From Saprospiraceae bacterium (GTDB taxonomy: Bacteria > Bacteroidota > Bacteroidia > Chitinophagales > Saprospiraceae): DNA of 64,000 nucleotides. The stretch is from positions 1,612,001 through 1,676,000 of the forward strand of contig JADKAA010000024.1 of assembly GCA_016715465.1 (NCBI GenBank), read 5' to 3'. The position numbers and the translations under genes were made by a program. Under the pieces are notes generated by a model, which did not search any database, was not told the origin of the DNA, and saw nothing but the letters and a program-made list of their open reading frames with translations. Shown here piece by piece: positions 8,759-16,565 of the stretch. Within the stretch, counting starts at the first letter, position 1. Every line of letters begins with the position of its first letter.

Positions 8759-9127
8759 TCAGCAACTGGCATTGGGGTTGGGGTAATTGTCGCTTTGGTC
8801 TTCAAAGGACTCTTCCAGGCATACAAAGTCTTTTTCCACCAATAAGAACAGTTCTTCTCCCGTTTCCAGTTTCTCGATGTGCCTGTACCCTACCACTTCA
8901 TTGCTGGTCCAGTTTTGGGATAGACCGGTGTTCATGAGTACAGTAATGGTATTGTCGCGGTAATTGGCAGAAAGCAGATCAACGGCATCTGCTGCTTTCA
9001 GGGCATAAGTAAGTTTTTGATTGCCGATAGAAGTATGCTCTTCAAAGTATCCCTCATTCGACAGGGTTTCCACTTCTGTTTTCGTGAGTCTCAGTCTGAT
9101 GGAATTTCCCTTGATTCTTAGTTTCAT
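8759..9127 (-). CDS. DUF7009-like small protein of the Mo-cofactor operon
   Basis: A 122-residue soluble protein that opens with MKLRIKGNSIRLRLTKTEVETL and ends with a short acidic, cysteine-containing tail (DNYPNPNASC). I recognise the pattern as the Bacteroidota family named DUF7009, often found next to fdhD and molybdopterin genes. Biochemical function is unknown. It is the last gene of the leftward operon, 19 bases after fdhD, which points to formate dehydrogenase or molybdenum/tungsten cofactor maturation. The strongly conserved C-terminal cysteine could take part in sulfur or metal transfer (speculative). The start at the ATG at 9127 is unambiguous. Confidence 0.65.
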   Translation of the reverse strand: MKLRIKGNSIRLRLTKTEVETLSNEGYFEEHTSIGNQKLTYALKAADAVDLLSANYRDNTITVLMNTGLSQNWTSNEVVGYRHIEKLETGEELFLLVEKDFVCLEESFEDQSDNYPNPNASC

Positions 9128-9146
9128 GGTATAATGTGTTTGCAGG

Positions 9147-9992
9147 TTATGAATGTTGAATTCGTTGCGGGTGGCTGTAAACGTTGCAGCTGGTCTGTTT
9201 TAAAAATCCTATTAGGGTTATGCCCGTTGCTTCTGCCGTTTCGACCGCCAGGCTGCTGGGCGCTCCCACCGCACAAACGATGGGAAAACCGGTCATGGCA
9301 GCCTTCTGGATCAGTTCAAAACTGGCCCTGCCACTTAACAGGAGTATGTATTGACCGATGTCGTGCAATTTATTGGACTGCAACAAACAGCCACTTATTT
9401 TGTCCATGGCATTGTGCCTGCCTACATCTTCAGTATGCATGATAAGGGTGCCAACCTGATCAAAGCAGGCAGCGGCATGAAGGCCTCCGGTGGCATTAAA
9501 TACCATTTGTGCTTCCCTGAGTTTTGAAGGCAGATCAGACAATATGGAAATAGGTATGGGTTGACCATGGGTACTTACCTGGCCCATACAATAACTTTGT
9601 ACGGCTTCAATACTGGCTTTGCCACAGATACCACAGCTGCTGGTGGCATAAAAATTTCTTTCCATGTCAGAAAGGTCAGGCAGATAACCGGGCTTTAGTG
9701 ACACGGTAATAATGTTGGGGTTAAGTTCTCCTTTGTGATAAGTGGTAAAGCTTACTTTTAACACATCAGAAATTTGGGAAATCACTCCTTCGTTTTTGAG
9801 AAAGCCAAGGGCAAGCCATTCATCATGGCCCGGCGTTCGCATGGTCACAGATATGCTCTTTCTGATGCGGTTTTCTATGGGACCATACACCAGTCGTATT
9901 TCCAGGGGTTCTTCCACAGCCAGCATATCCTCCATAACTGACATGTTGTGGTCTTTAAACTTCCGAAGCCGAATATTTTTTGTTCCATTCAT
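9147..9992 (-). CDS. fdhD: Formate dehydrogenase accessory sulfurtransferase FdhD
   Basis: Sulfurtransferase that sulfurates the molybdenum/tungsten bis-MGD cofactor before insertion into formate dehydrogenase. The 281-residue length is usual. The catalytic cysteine loop is seen as TSSCGICGKAS, followed by FNATGGLHAAACFD and EDVGRHNAMDKISG, which are FdhD signatures. The ATG at 9992 overlaps the stop of the upstream mobA fusion gene as ATGA, implying translational coupling. No formate dehydrogenase catalytic subunit is visible in the window, so the client enzyme is encoded elsewhere. Confidence 0.93.
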   Translation of the reverse strand: MNGTKNIRLRKFKDHNMSVMEDMLAVEEPLEIRLVYGPIENRIRKSISVTMRTPGHDEWLALGFLKNEGVISQISDVLKVSFTTYHKGELNPNIITVSLKPGYLPDLSDMERNFYATSSCGICGKASIEAVQSYCMGQVSTHGQPIPISILSDLPSKLREAQMVFNATGGLHAAACFDQVGTLIMHTEDVGRHNAMDKISGCLLQSNKLHDIGQYILLLSGRASFELIQKAAMTGFPIVCAVGAPSSLAVETAEATGITLIGFLKQTSCNVYSHPQRIQHS

Positions 9993-11062
9993 TTCATCAG
10001 GTTTTTTATACTTTGGAAGGTGGCCGGCTCATCTGAACTCAGCAAAGCATCTTGAACATTTATGGTCAGTTTTTTCGTTTGAATGGTTTGTAAAAACGAC
10101 CGCATCGATCTGTATCCCGCTGCATAATAGGCTTCAAGTAAAGGGGCACATCTTGCGTGATAAATAGCAACCAGCGGTTCTGATATACCACTATTTTCAT
10201 TATGGTAACAAACCGCATCGACCTCCACTTCAAAGTGCACCATAAGATTTATAATATCTGAAAAGCGTAAAAGGGGATAATCACAACCGCAGACCAGCAG
10301 GTGTTTCCCCGGCATAAACCTGAAAGCTGCCAGAATGCCGGCCATTGGGCCCTGATCGACCTCTACATCGGCAATCCAAGAGTAGCTTTCATTGTAAGAA
10401 GAAACATCTGTTTGTCCTGCTGACAGGATTACCTGTGAAGAAACGCGTTGAAGCAATTCACCAACCCTTTGGTATTGTGGTTTTCCAGGCAAATACTCCA
10501 ATAAAGCCTTTGATGTGCCCATTCTCTGACTTTTTCCGCCGCATAAAATGACACCTGCAAGATTTTTCCAAAGTTGCAGGTGGCTTACGTATATAATGGG
10601 AGAATCTTTAAGGTTATATTTTTGGATTACAGCATCCAATAGTTTATCCCTGACTACAAGTATGAGGGCTAAATCCTTTGGGTGATTTTTATGGTAAGTA
10701 ATGAAATCACCCAAAGCGGGTTCCAACCCTTCACCGCGAATTTCCAGCGGACCAATCTCGTCCACAACAAACCATCCGGAGTCAGCGGCTATGCCACTTG
10801 ATATAATTTCTTTTGCGCGCTCAAAAACGGATGCAAAGAATATAAATTTTCCGATCTGTATGGTGGGTTCGATGGTAAATTCATCTGTTTGAAAAGTATG
10901 TTGAATTTTGGATTGCAGTTCTATAAGCAGCCTTTTTCCATTCAGATCAGGGCAAACAAATCCTGTCTGCTTCCATTGATTATTGAGGAAGGAACTCAAA
11001 GCTGTGGTTTTACCTGACCTCACTTTGCCCGTAAGGATAATGAGGTTAGAGGCGGTTTTCAT
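9989..11062 (-). CDS. mobA: Fusion protein: P-loop NTPase (THEP1-like) plus MobA guanylyltransferase
   Basis: Two domains are seen in about 357 residues. The N-terminal 170 residues carry a Walker A motif (TGKVRSGKTTAL) and VVDEIGPLEIRGEGLEPAL, typical of the THEP1/DUF265 nucleoside-triphosphatase family. The C-terminal 190 residues begin with GVILCGGKSQRMGTSKALLEY, the nucleotide-binding loop of MobA, which attaches GMP to molybdopterin. Whether the NTPase takes the role of MobB is inference. The ATG at 11062 is chosen because the longer frame begins only at a TTG (11092). It overlaps the upstream membrane protein gene by 17 bases and fdhD by 4. Confidence 0.85.
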   Translation of the reverse strand: MKTASNLIILTGKVRSGKTTALSSFLNNQWKQTGFVCPDLNGKRLLIELQSKIQHTFQTDEFTIEPTIQIGKFIFFASVFERAKEIISSGIAADSGWFVVDEIGPLEIRGEGLEPALGDFITYHKNHPKDLALILVVRDKLLDAVIQKYNLKDSPIIYVSHLQLWKNLAGVILCGGKSQRMGTSKALLEYLPGKPQYQRVGELLQRVSSQVILSAGQTDVSSYNESYSWIADVEVDQGPMAGILAAFRFMPGKHLLVCGCDYPLLRFSDIINLMVHFEVEVDAVCYHNENSGISEPLVAIYHARCAPLLEAYYAAGYRSMRSFLQTIQTKKLTINVQDALLSSDEPATFQSIKNLMK

Positions 11063-12038
11063 GGGTATATATGGATTCAGCCAAAAGAGCAAGCATCAAA
11101 TATTTGTACACCTGAATGCCCGAATAATGGGCTTTGGCCCACGCCATTTTTTTCTTAAAACCAATACGAAATGCTGGCATGCCTGCCACAATTGAGTTTA
11201 TCTGTGCATCCGTTTCACGGGCATGAGGAAACAGGACAGGTAACAACCGTTTGATGAATGGGCCCAGGACATAAGTAAGTCCAAATGTCACCAGAATTAC
11301 CCGGATGAGCAGCAAGGGCAAATTGATCCGGGATTCAGCGGGCAAAACAAAATTTAACGCAAGGGTTGTTGAGGTAAGCAAAACAAAACCGGCAATCCAG
11401 GGCAGACTTTTTCGGAATGGGGCGTTTTTTCCCACAATCGAAGGATCATCTATATCCTGAGGTAAAGTAATGGTTTCCAATTCAGCTGGAATTCGGGGTA
11501 TCCATCGACCAAGGAGTAAGCCAGCTCCAAGGTGAAGCAGGGTATAAAAACCAAAGGCAAAAGTGACCAATGAAACCTGGATGTCAAAGTGAAGGGCTTG
11601 AATAAGACTTTGTGCCGCTTTATCCAAAGCAGACCAAAAGGCTAAGCCATAAATCAGCAGGGACAAGAGGATTTTTTGCAGCGCGGCTTCCAGCATACAG
11701 AGGATAGAAAAGAGCATTACCCTTTCAGCAAACCGGCTAAGTGCGTTCAAAATGAACATACCAATGATTCCCTGAAAGGCAACGGCCACATAGGCTTGCC
11801 AGGGAGAATGCGGACTGGCGATGAGTTTCACAGCCAAAACTATAGAAAGGGCACGGATAATTTCATTTTTATTGCCCTGTGAATACCAGGCAATAAGTGA
11901 AATGCATACAATGGCCACCCCGCCCACAAAAATTCCGGTAAAAGGCAGCCTTGCCGCATGCATGATGCCGCCGATGCCACATTCTGCCAATGCCCATAAG
12001 GCAATCAACCCATTTATGTTGGTAGGTTTCAAGCTCAT
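11046..12038 (-). CDS. Multi-spanning membrane protein of the Mo-cofactor operon
   Basis: Unrecognised 330-residue integral membrane protein with about eight hydrophobic segments. The N-terminal half (small, Gly-rich helices such as GIGGIMHAARLPFTGIFVGG and the loop SPHSPWQAYVAVAFQG) is reminiscent of ECF transporter substrate-binding subunits, and the C-terminal half ends in a cytoplasmic basic tail. That resemblance is by eye only. It is the first gene of the operon with the NTPase-MobA fusion, fdhD and the DUF7009-like gene, so uptake of a cofactor precursor or metal oxyanion is a possible job. A TAnnTTTG element lies only 5 bases before the ATG. Confidence 0.6.
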   Translation of the reverse strand: MSLKPTNINGLIALWALAECGIGGIMHAARLPFTGIFVGGVAIVCISLIAWYSQGNKNEIIRALSIVLAVKLIASPHSPWQAYVAVAFQGIIGMFILNALSRFAERVMLFSILCMLEAALQKILLSLLIYGLAFWSALDKAAQSLIQALHFDIQVSLVTFAFGFYTLLHLGAGLLLGRWIPRIPAELETITLPQDIDDPSIVGKNAPFRKSLPWIAGFVLLTSTTLALNFVLPAESRINLPLLLIRVILVTFGLTYVLGPFIKRLLPVLFPHARETDAQINSIVAGMPAFRIGFKKKMAWAKAHYSGIQVYKYLMLALLAESIYTHENRL

Positions 12039-12043
12039 CTTTG

Positions 12044-12051
12044 CAAAGATA
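12044..12051 (-). promoter_or_regulatory. Candidate -7 element for the Mo-cofactor operon, implying a leaderless mRNA
   Basis: The minus strand reads TATCTTTG, an exact TAnnTTTG match, ending 5 bases before the ATG at 12038. With the usual 4-8 base spacing to the transcription start, the transcript would start at or next to the start codon. No good -33 TTG is seen at 19-22 bases. Confidence 0.4.
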
Positions 12052-12175
12052 GCAATAAATTGACCTTGGCTAACCGCTTAATCTGAACATTAAAAAATGT
12101 AAAAAGGAAAGGAAATTGAATTCATAATATATTGAAAACATGCTTTTTATCATAAAAATGGCGTATCTTTAGGAC

Positions 12176-12652
12176 ATGGAGACTAAAAATGCGATTACTG
12201 CTTTTTACAATGCTTTCGCCAGGAAAGATTTTAAAACCATGCAAGCCTTGTATGCCGATGACGCCAGGTTTGAAGATCCGGTTTTTAGGCAATTGGATGC
12301 CAAAGAAGTAAGGGCTATGTGGGAAATGTTAATTTTGCGAGGCAAGGATTTGTCCATAGAATTCGTAGATGTGTTGGAGGCTGGTGAAAAGGGCAGCGCC
12401 GTTTGGAAAGCCACTTATTCCTTTTCGGGTACCGGACGAAGGGTAGTAAACCTTATCCATGCCAGGTTTATCATCAGAAATGGTAAAATTGTAGAACATA
12501 CCGATCAGTTTGGTTTTTATCAATGGTCTCGTCAGGCAGTGGGCCTGGTAGGATTGCTTTTGGGTTGGACTTCATTTTTTCATAGAAAAGTGGCAACCAA
12601 AGCAAAAAGATCACTGGTGCAATTTATGGCAAGTAAGGAAAATAATCCTTAA
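12176..12652 (+). CDS. NTF2-like / SnoaL-like protein
   Basis: A 158-residue protein of the cone-shaped NTF2/ketosteroid isomerase-like fold. The N-terminal FYNAFARKDFKTMQALYADDARFEDPVF is the standard opening of the family, and the rest (VWKATYSFSGTGRRVVNLIHARFIIRNGKIVEHTDQF) fits the curved sheet. A basic, hydrophobic C-terminal tail follows (LVGLLLGWTSFFHRKV), which may be amphipathic. Substrate unknown. The ATG at 12176 is preceded by TATCTTTA (12164-12171), one mismatch from TAnnTTTG and again only 4 bases from the start codon. The stop shares the palindromic TTAA with the convergent FMN reductase gene. Confidence 0.8.
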   Translation: METKNAITAFYNAFARKDFKTMQALYADDARFEDPVFRQLDAKEVRAMWEMLILRGKDLSIEFVDVLEAGEKGSAVWKATYSFSGTGRRVVNLIHARFIIRNGKIVEHTDQFGFYQWSRQAVGLVGLLLGWTSFFHRKVATKAKRSLVQFMASKENNP

Positions 12653-13194
12653 TCTGAAATTAGTGCTGATTTAACATTTTTAATGGTCTGTAGCAACCCG
12701 GATTTTAGATCATCATCCATTATGCCAAATTCAGCAGAGAAGTGGTCATTGAAGGATGGAAGGGAATAAGTAGCGATGACATTTCCGCCATTAATTGGAA
12801 ATCTTTTACTTGCAATATCCAGCACTGAAACGCCACCCCTGGCTCCTGTGGATGTGGCCATCAGAATCATCTTTTTATCTCCCCATGCTTTTCTACCCTT
12901 AATCCTGGATATCCAGTCAAACGTATTTTTAAATGCCGCGGAATATGCGCCATTATGTTCTGCGAGCGATATCAGGATAAGGTCACAGTGATCTATTTTT
13001 TCTGCCAGAGCGAGGGCAGAGGCAGGAATGCCATCCTTCTTTTCCCTATCGACATTGAAAATGGCCATTTCATAATCATTGAGGTCAATGAAGTCAATTT
13101 CAAAATTGTCAAAATAAGACAGTACATAACTTACCAATTGTTTATTTATGGAGAGACTGCTGGTTGAACCGGCAAAGGCAAGAATTCTGGGCAT
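12649..13194 (-). CDS. NADPH-dependent FMN reductase family protein
   Basis: Flavodoxin-fold NAD(P)H-dependent FMN/quinone reductase of 181 residues. It begins with ILAFAGSTSSLSINKQLVSYV, the FMN phosphate-binding loop of the family, and has ILISLAEHNGAYSAAFKNTFDWISRIKGRKAWGDKKMILMATSTGARGG, which includes the characteristic PEYNGxxP-like segment in the variant form AEHNGAYSAAF. It lies 15 bases downstream of the pirin gene, probably as one operon, and ends tail to tail with the NTF2-like gene with a 4-base overlap. A role in redox stress defence is plausible but not shown. Confidence 0.85.
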   Translation of the reverse strand: MPRILAFAGSTSSLSINKQLVSYVLSYFDNFEIDFIDLNDYEMAIFNVDREKKDGIPASALALAEKIDHCDLILISLAEHNGAYSAAFKNTFDWISRIKGRKAWGDKKMILMATSTGARGGVSVLDIASKRFPINGGNVIATYSLPSFNDHFSAEFGIMDDDLKSGLLQTIKNVKSALISD

Positions 13195-13209
13195 GAGTAA
13201 AATTTAAGT

Positions 13210-13956
13210 TTAATGGGTTGAAATGTGCATGGGTACATCCATAATGAGCAGGGTAGAACCTGCATGGGCCTTGATGGAAACCTCATGGGTATCCCAAACA
13301 CCTAAGGCATCCCTGTCGAGCAACGTATGATTGTCCGCGTCTACCCGGCCTTTGATGACAAAGATATAGGCACCATTTCCTTCCTTTTTCACATCATACT
13401 TTATATCGGTGTTCTCTTCGAATCGACCCAGGTAAAACCAGGCATCCTGATGAATCCAGGCTACATCACCGTCAGGATCCGGAGATAAAATTTGAATGAG
13501 TTTATTAACATCTTTCATATCTGGCAAGAGGTGCTGTGCATACCGGGGTGTAACATTTTCCTTGTTTGGGAATATCCAGATTTGTAAAGTTTTTACTACA
13601 TCTTTATTGGAATTGTTGAACTCACTGTGTTGAACTCCGGTACCAGCACTCATGACCTGAATTTCGCCATGCTGGATTACAGAGGCATTGCCCATGCTGT
13701 CCTCATGCGCCAAAGCCCCCTCAAGTGGAATGGTGATGATTTCCATATTGTTATGCGGATGCATGCCAAACCCTTTACCTGCAGCTATGACGTCGTCGTT
13801 TAATACCCTAATGGCTCCAAAGTGAATTTTGTGGGCATCGTAATAATTCGCGAAACTGAAGCTGTGTCTGGCATCCAGCCAGCCGTGATTGGCATGGCCG
13901 CGGGCTGATGCTTTGTGTATTACATATTTAGATTCTTGGCTGAGATCTTTGGACAT
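13210..13956 (-). CDS. Pirin family protein
   Basis: Bicupin of the pirin/YhhW group, 248 residues. The first cupin contains GMHPHNNMEIITIPLEGALAHEDSMGN with the His/Glu metal ligands, and QVMSAGTGVQHSEFN follows, both diagnostic. Bacterial pirins bind iron and several have quercetin dioxygenase activity; the substrate here is unknown. The ATG at 13956 is followed directly by sequence aligned with the family (KDLSQESKYVIHKASARGHANHGW). It is first in a two-gene leftward unit with the FMN reductase. Confidence 0.9.
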   Translation of the reverse strand: MSKDLSQESKYVIHKASARGHANHGWLDARHSFSFANYYDAHKIHFGAIRVLNDDVIAAGKGFGMHPHNNMEIITIPLEGALAHEDSMGNASVIQHGEIQVMSAGTGVQHSEFNNSNKDVVKTLQIWIFPNKENVTPRYAQHLLPDMKDVNKLIQILSPDPDGDVAWIHQDAWFYLGRFEENTDIKYDVKKEGNGAYIFVIKGRVDADNHTLLDRDALGVWDTHEVSIKAHAGSTLLIMDVPMHISTH

Positions 13957-14115
13957 TTCAGGTGAAATTTAAAAAGGTGAAGAGAATCGGTCAGTTATAA
14001 ATAGTTTGTTTGGCCTTATCGCCCTCAATATTAAATGCAAAATCATGGAGAATGTTTACTTTTATCGCGGCAAAAATAAAAAGAGTCATGCGGCATAAAC
14101 ACCCAACAAATATCG

Positions 14116-15564
14116 ATGTCAGTAATCAATAGAAGTAGTTTGCTGAACCAGGCAGATGCGGTGACATACGTATCTGTTTTTATGGGCATATTCTTTTTTG
14201 GCCTGGTGTATTTATCGTCGTCGCATATCTTTTTCTGGGATACAGTGCAACTGGCCGCGAAACATGCGACTTTCTTTTATGATCAGGGTTTTGGAACCAT
14301 TATACTGCCTGCTGAATTTGACAGTGGTCACCTGCCTGGTTTTGGTCTTTACCTTGCCCTGGTTTGGAAAATATTTGGAAAAACGCTCGGTGTTAGCCAT
14401 TTTGCCATGCTCCCGATCCTCTGGTGGCTGGTGTGGCAGGTTAAGAAAACAGTTGTGATTTTTATACCAAAATCATGGAGGGCTTTGGCCCTTTTATTGA
14501 TATTGTCTGATCCGACCCTTATGGCACAATCTTCGCTTGTATCTCCGGATTTGGTTTTGATGGCAGCCTTCTTTACCGCCATTGTTTCATTTAAGGAGAA
14601 AACGGTTTTTAGCTTTGTCGTTGCAATCATTGTTTTGGTAATCACGAGCAACCGCGGCTTTATGATAACCTTAGCTATTTTCATGGCTAATGCATTAGCC
14701 TCATGGCTGGAAGCAGATAGAGGTGACAAGATGAAAGCTATTTGGGAAATGGCTAAGCCTTTTATTCCTGGCTTTTTTATTTTTATGGCCTATCAATTTT
14801 ATCATTTTCAGGCAAGTGGTTGGGTGGGGTACCATGACCAATCGCCCTGGGCTGCTTCTTTTCAGTCGGTAGATTTGGTTGGATTTTTAAGGAATTTAAT
14901 ATTGCTGATTTGGCGGATGCTGGATTTTGGCAGGATAGCCATCTGGGTGGTAATTTTCGCATTGGCCATTTTGCAATTCAGACTTTGGAAATCCGATGAA
15001 AAAGTAAAACTGCTGGTCATACTTTGGTTGTTTTTATTGGCTATGCTTGCCCCGTCATTTTTAGGGTATGTGGGTTTGTCCGGTCATAGGTATTTACTGC
15101 CACTCTACCTGTTGGCAGCGATCTTGTGCGCGCGCTTAACCGCTGTTTCGGACAATACAAACAGAGTAAAAGCCATTATATTTATTTTGATGATGTGCAG
15201 CTTATGGACAGGCCATTTATGGAGGTATCCTGAAGGTGTGGCCCAGGGCTGGGATGCCAGCCTTGCCCACTGGCCCTACTATCGGCTGCGTTTGGAAATG
15301 AACACCTTTATGCATGAGAAGGAGATCAGCATCACAGAGGTGGGGTCTGCCTTTCCAAATCTGGCTGAATGGCGCTACCTCGATTTGTCGGATTCTAAAA
15401 TTAAGCACGCTGCCAGGAACTTACCCCACACAAAATATTTTCTGTATTCCAATATGTATAATGAAATAACGCCAACGGATGCCAATATATTGAACAGCCA
15501 ATATCGGGATATCAAATCCATCAAAAATGCCGGTATCAGGATGGTGTTGTATCAGCGGAAATAG
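14116..15564 (+). CDS. GT-C type membrane glycosyltransferase (PMT/GT39-like)
   Basis: A 482-residue integral membrane protein with about 11-12 hydrophobic segments. The first periplasmic loop after helix 1 contains FFWDTVQLAAKHATFFYDQGF, the acidic first-loop motif of polyprenyl-phosphate-sugar dependent GT-C glycosyltransferases, and EFDSGHLPGFGLYLALVWKIFG follows as in ArnT/PMT-like enzymes. The C-terminal about 90 residues are soluble. It probably transfers a sugar from a lipid carrier to a surface acceptor; donor and acceptor are unknown. It stands alone on the plus strand and ends shortly before a bidirectional terminator. Confidence 0.65.
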   Translation: MSVINRSSLLNQADAVTYVSVFMGIFFFGLVYLSSSHIFFWDTVQLAAKHATFFYDQGFGTIILPAEFDSGHLPGFGLYLALVWKIFGKTLGVSHFAMLPILWWLVWQVKKTVVIFIPKSWRALALLLILSDPTLMAQSSLVSPDLVLMAAFFTAIVSFKEKTVFSFVVAIIVLVITSNRGFMITLAIFMANALASWLEADRGDKMKAIWEMAKPFIPGFFIFMAYQFYHFQASGWVGYHDQSPWAASFQSVDLVGFLRNLILLIWRMLDFGRIAIWVVIFALAILQFRLWKSDEKVKLLVILWLFLLAMLAPSFLGYVGLSGHRYLLPLYLLAAILCARLTAVSDNTNRVKAIIFILMMCSLWTGHLWRYPEGVAQGWDASLAHWPYYRLRLEMNTFMHEKEISITEVGSAFPNLAEWRYLDLSDSKIKHAARNLPHTKYFLYSNMYNEITPTDANILNSQYRDIKSIKNAGIRMVLYQRK

Positions 15565-15647
15565 TATTTCATCGCATGCCAAAGACATCTGTGCCAATGA
15601 TGGCAGAAGATTGTTTTTGAAGTTAATTTCTCTGGGGTAATAAATAG

Positions 15648-15678
15648 AAAAGGTTGCCTTTCAGGAAGGCAACCTTTT
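15648..15678. terminator. Bidirectional intrinsic terminator
   Basis: Thirteen-base perfect stem AAAAGGTTGCCTT (15648-15660) with AAGGCAACCTTTT (15666-15678) and a 5-base loop. A/T ends on both sides let it serve the rightward glycosyltransferase gene (stop at 15564) and the leftward sulfur operon (stop at 15709). Confidence 0.85.
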
Positions 15679-15708
15679 GAATCAATGGTCTATGCTTTAA
15701 TTTCAGTA

Positions 15709-16191
15709 TCAAATAAACAACATGTGGGTCCCAATGCCTGCTCCTTGTTTGTAAAAGTCACCAACGGTAATGATGTCATTAATTTCATCGTACATGTCTT
15801 CCTTTTCATAATGAAACATATCCATGGCCAACTTGCATGCCCAGAGTTTTACCCCCGATGCTACCATAATGTCCAGAAATTCGTGCACATCCGGCATGTC
15901 TATTTTTTCCATTTCTTTTTTCATCATCATGGTCGCCAGACTTTCCATGCCCGGAAGACCACCCAACATGGTTGGCATGTGCATGGCCGGATTTCCAACG
16001 GTTGCGATGTGAAGGTGTTCCAGTTTTTTCTTATGTATCGCTTCCAGTCCAAAAAAGGTAAAGAAAATTTCTGCTTCTATGCCTTCCATTCTTGCTCCAT
16101 TGGCAAGTACAAAGGCAGCGTAAACATTCTCTAATGTGGCTTTAGAAAGGATAATCATCATTTTTTTGATTTCGCCATTATATTCACTCAT
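15709..16191 (-). CDS. DsrE/DsrF/DrsH-like sulfur-relay family protein
   Basis: A 160-residue DsrE-fold protein. It has the family opening KMMIILSKATLENVYAAFVLANGARMEGIEAEIFFTFFGL, a flexible Met/Gly-rich loop, and GVKLWACKLAMDMF with the single conserved cysteine that carries persulfide in DsrE-type proteins. The C-terminus is GDFYKQGAGIGTHMLFI. In sulfur-oxidising bacteria such proteins shuttle sulfane sulfur. Here it is the third gene after a sulfide:quinone oxidoreductase and a TusE/DsrC-like gene, with a 43-base gap, so it probably accepts sulfur produced by the SQR (inference). Confidence 0.85.
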   Translation of the reverse strand: MSEYNGEIKKMMIILSKATLENVYAAFVLANGARMEGIEAEIFFTFFGLEAIHKKKLEHLHIATVGNPAMHMPTMLGGLPGMESLATMMMKKEMEKIDMPDVHEFLDIMVASGVKLWACKLAMDMFHYEKEDMYDEINDIITVGDFYKQGAGIGTHMLFI

Positions 16192-16234
16192 GGTATTTAA
16201 ATTTAATTTATTTTTATTGGTAAGGTATTGTTTT

Positions 16235-16543
16235 TTAAATGCAACTTGCTGGTTTTGGAATTCCGGCTATTTTGGTGGATGTTTTCAAAGGTCCCTGTGG
16301 AAACAATGCGTAAAACTCTTTGATGTCAAGTACATCGCTCTTTCCAATCTTTCTAATGCTGAGTGCTACGTTATTTTTGTGCTCATTTTGCAAGTAAGCT
16401 ATCACTTCCCAGTGTCGCGGGGTCATAATGATGTGGTTTTCCAAAGCGATGGCTTCACCTACTTCTTTTGTCCATTGACTAAAGTTGGTCAGATATCCTT
16501 CATTGTTGACACTGATCATTTTTCCTGCTATTTCTTTTTCCAT
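16235..16543 (-). CDS. TusE/DsrC-like sulfur carrier protein
   Basis: A 102-residue sulfur carrier of the TusE/DsrC/DsvC family, starting at the ATG at 16543; the longer frame to 16609 runs into the SQR gene and adds unrelated residues. The core WTKEVGEAIALENHIIMTPRHWEVIAYLQ and the C-terminal arm IPKPASCI are diagnostic. The penultimate cysteine (C101) that carries persulfide is present, but the second arm cysteine of true DsrC (usually in a GACKIAG context) is threonine here (TSTKIAG), so the protein is TusE-like and cannot form the DsrC intramolecular disulfide. It follows the SQR gene by 22 bases. Confidence 0.85.
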   Translation of the reverse strand: MEKEIAGKMISVNNEGYLTNFSQWTKEVGEAIALENHIIMTPRHWEVIAYLQNEHKNNVALSIRKIGKSDVLDIKEFYALFPQGPLKTSTKIAGIPKPASCI

Positions 16544-16565
16544 TTTGATGTTTTTTATGCGTAAA

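Noticed and set aside
11063..11092. Longer start of the NTPase-MobA fusion at a TTG.
   Set aside because: It would add ten residues before the natural ATG at 11062 and increase the overlap with the membrane protein gene to 47 bases.
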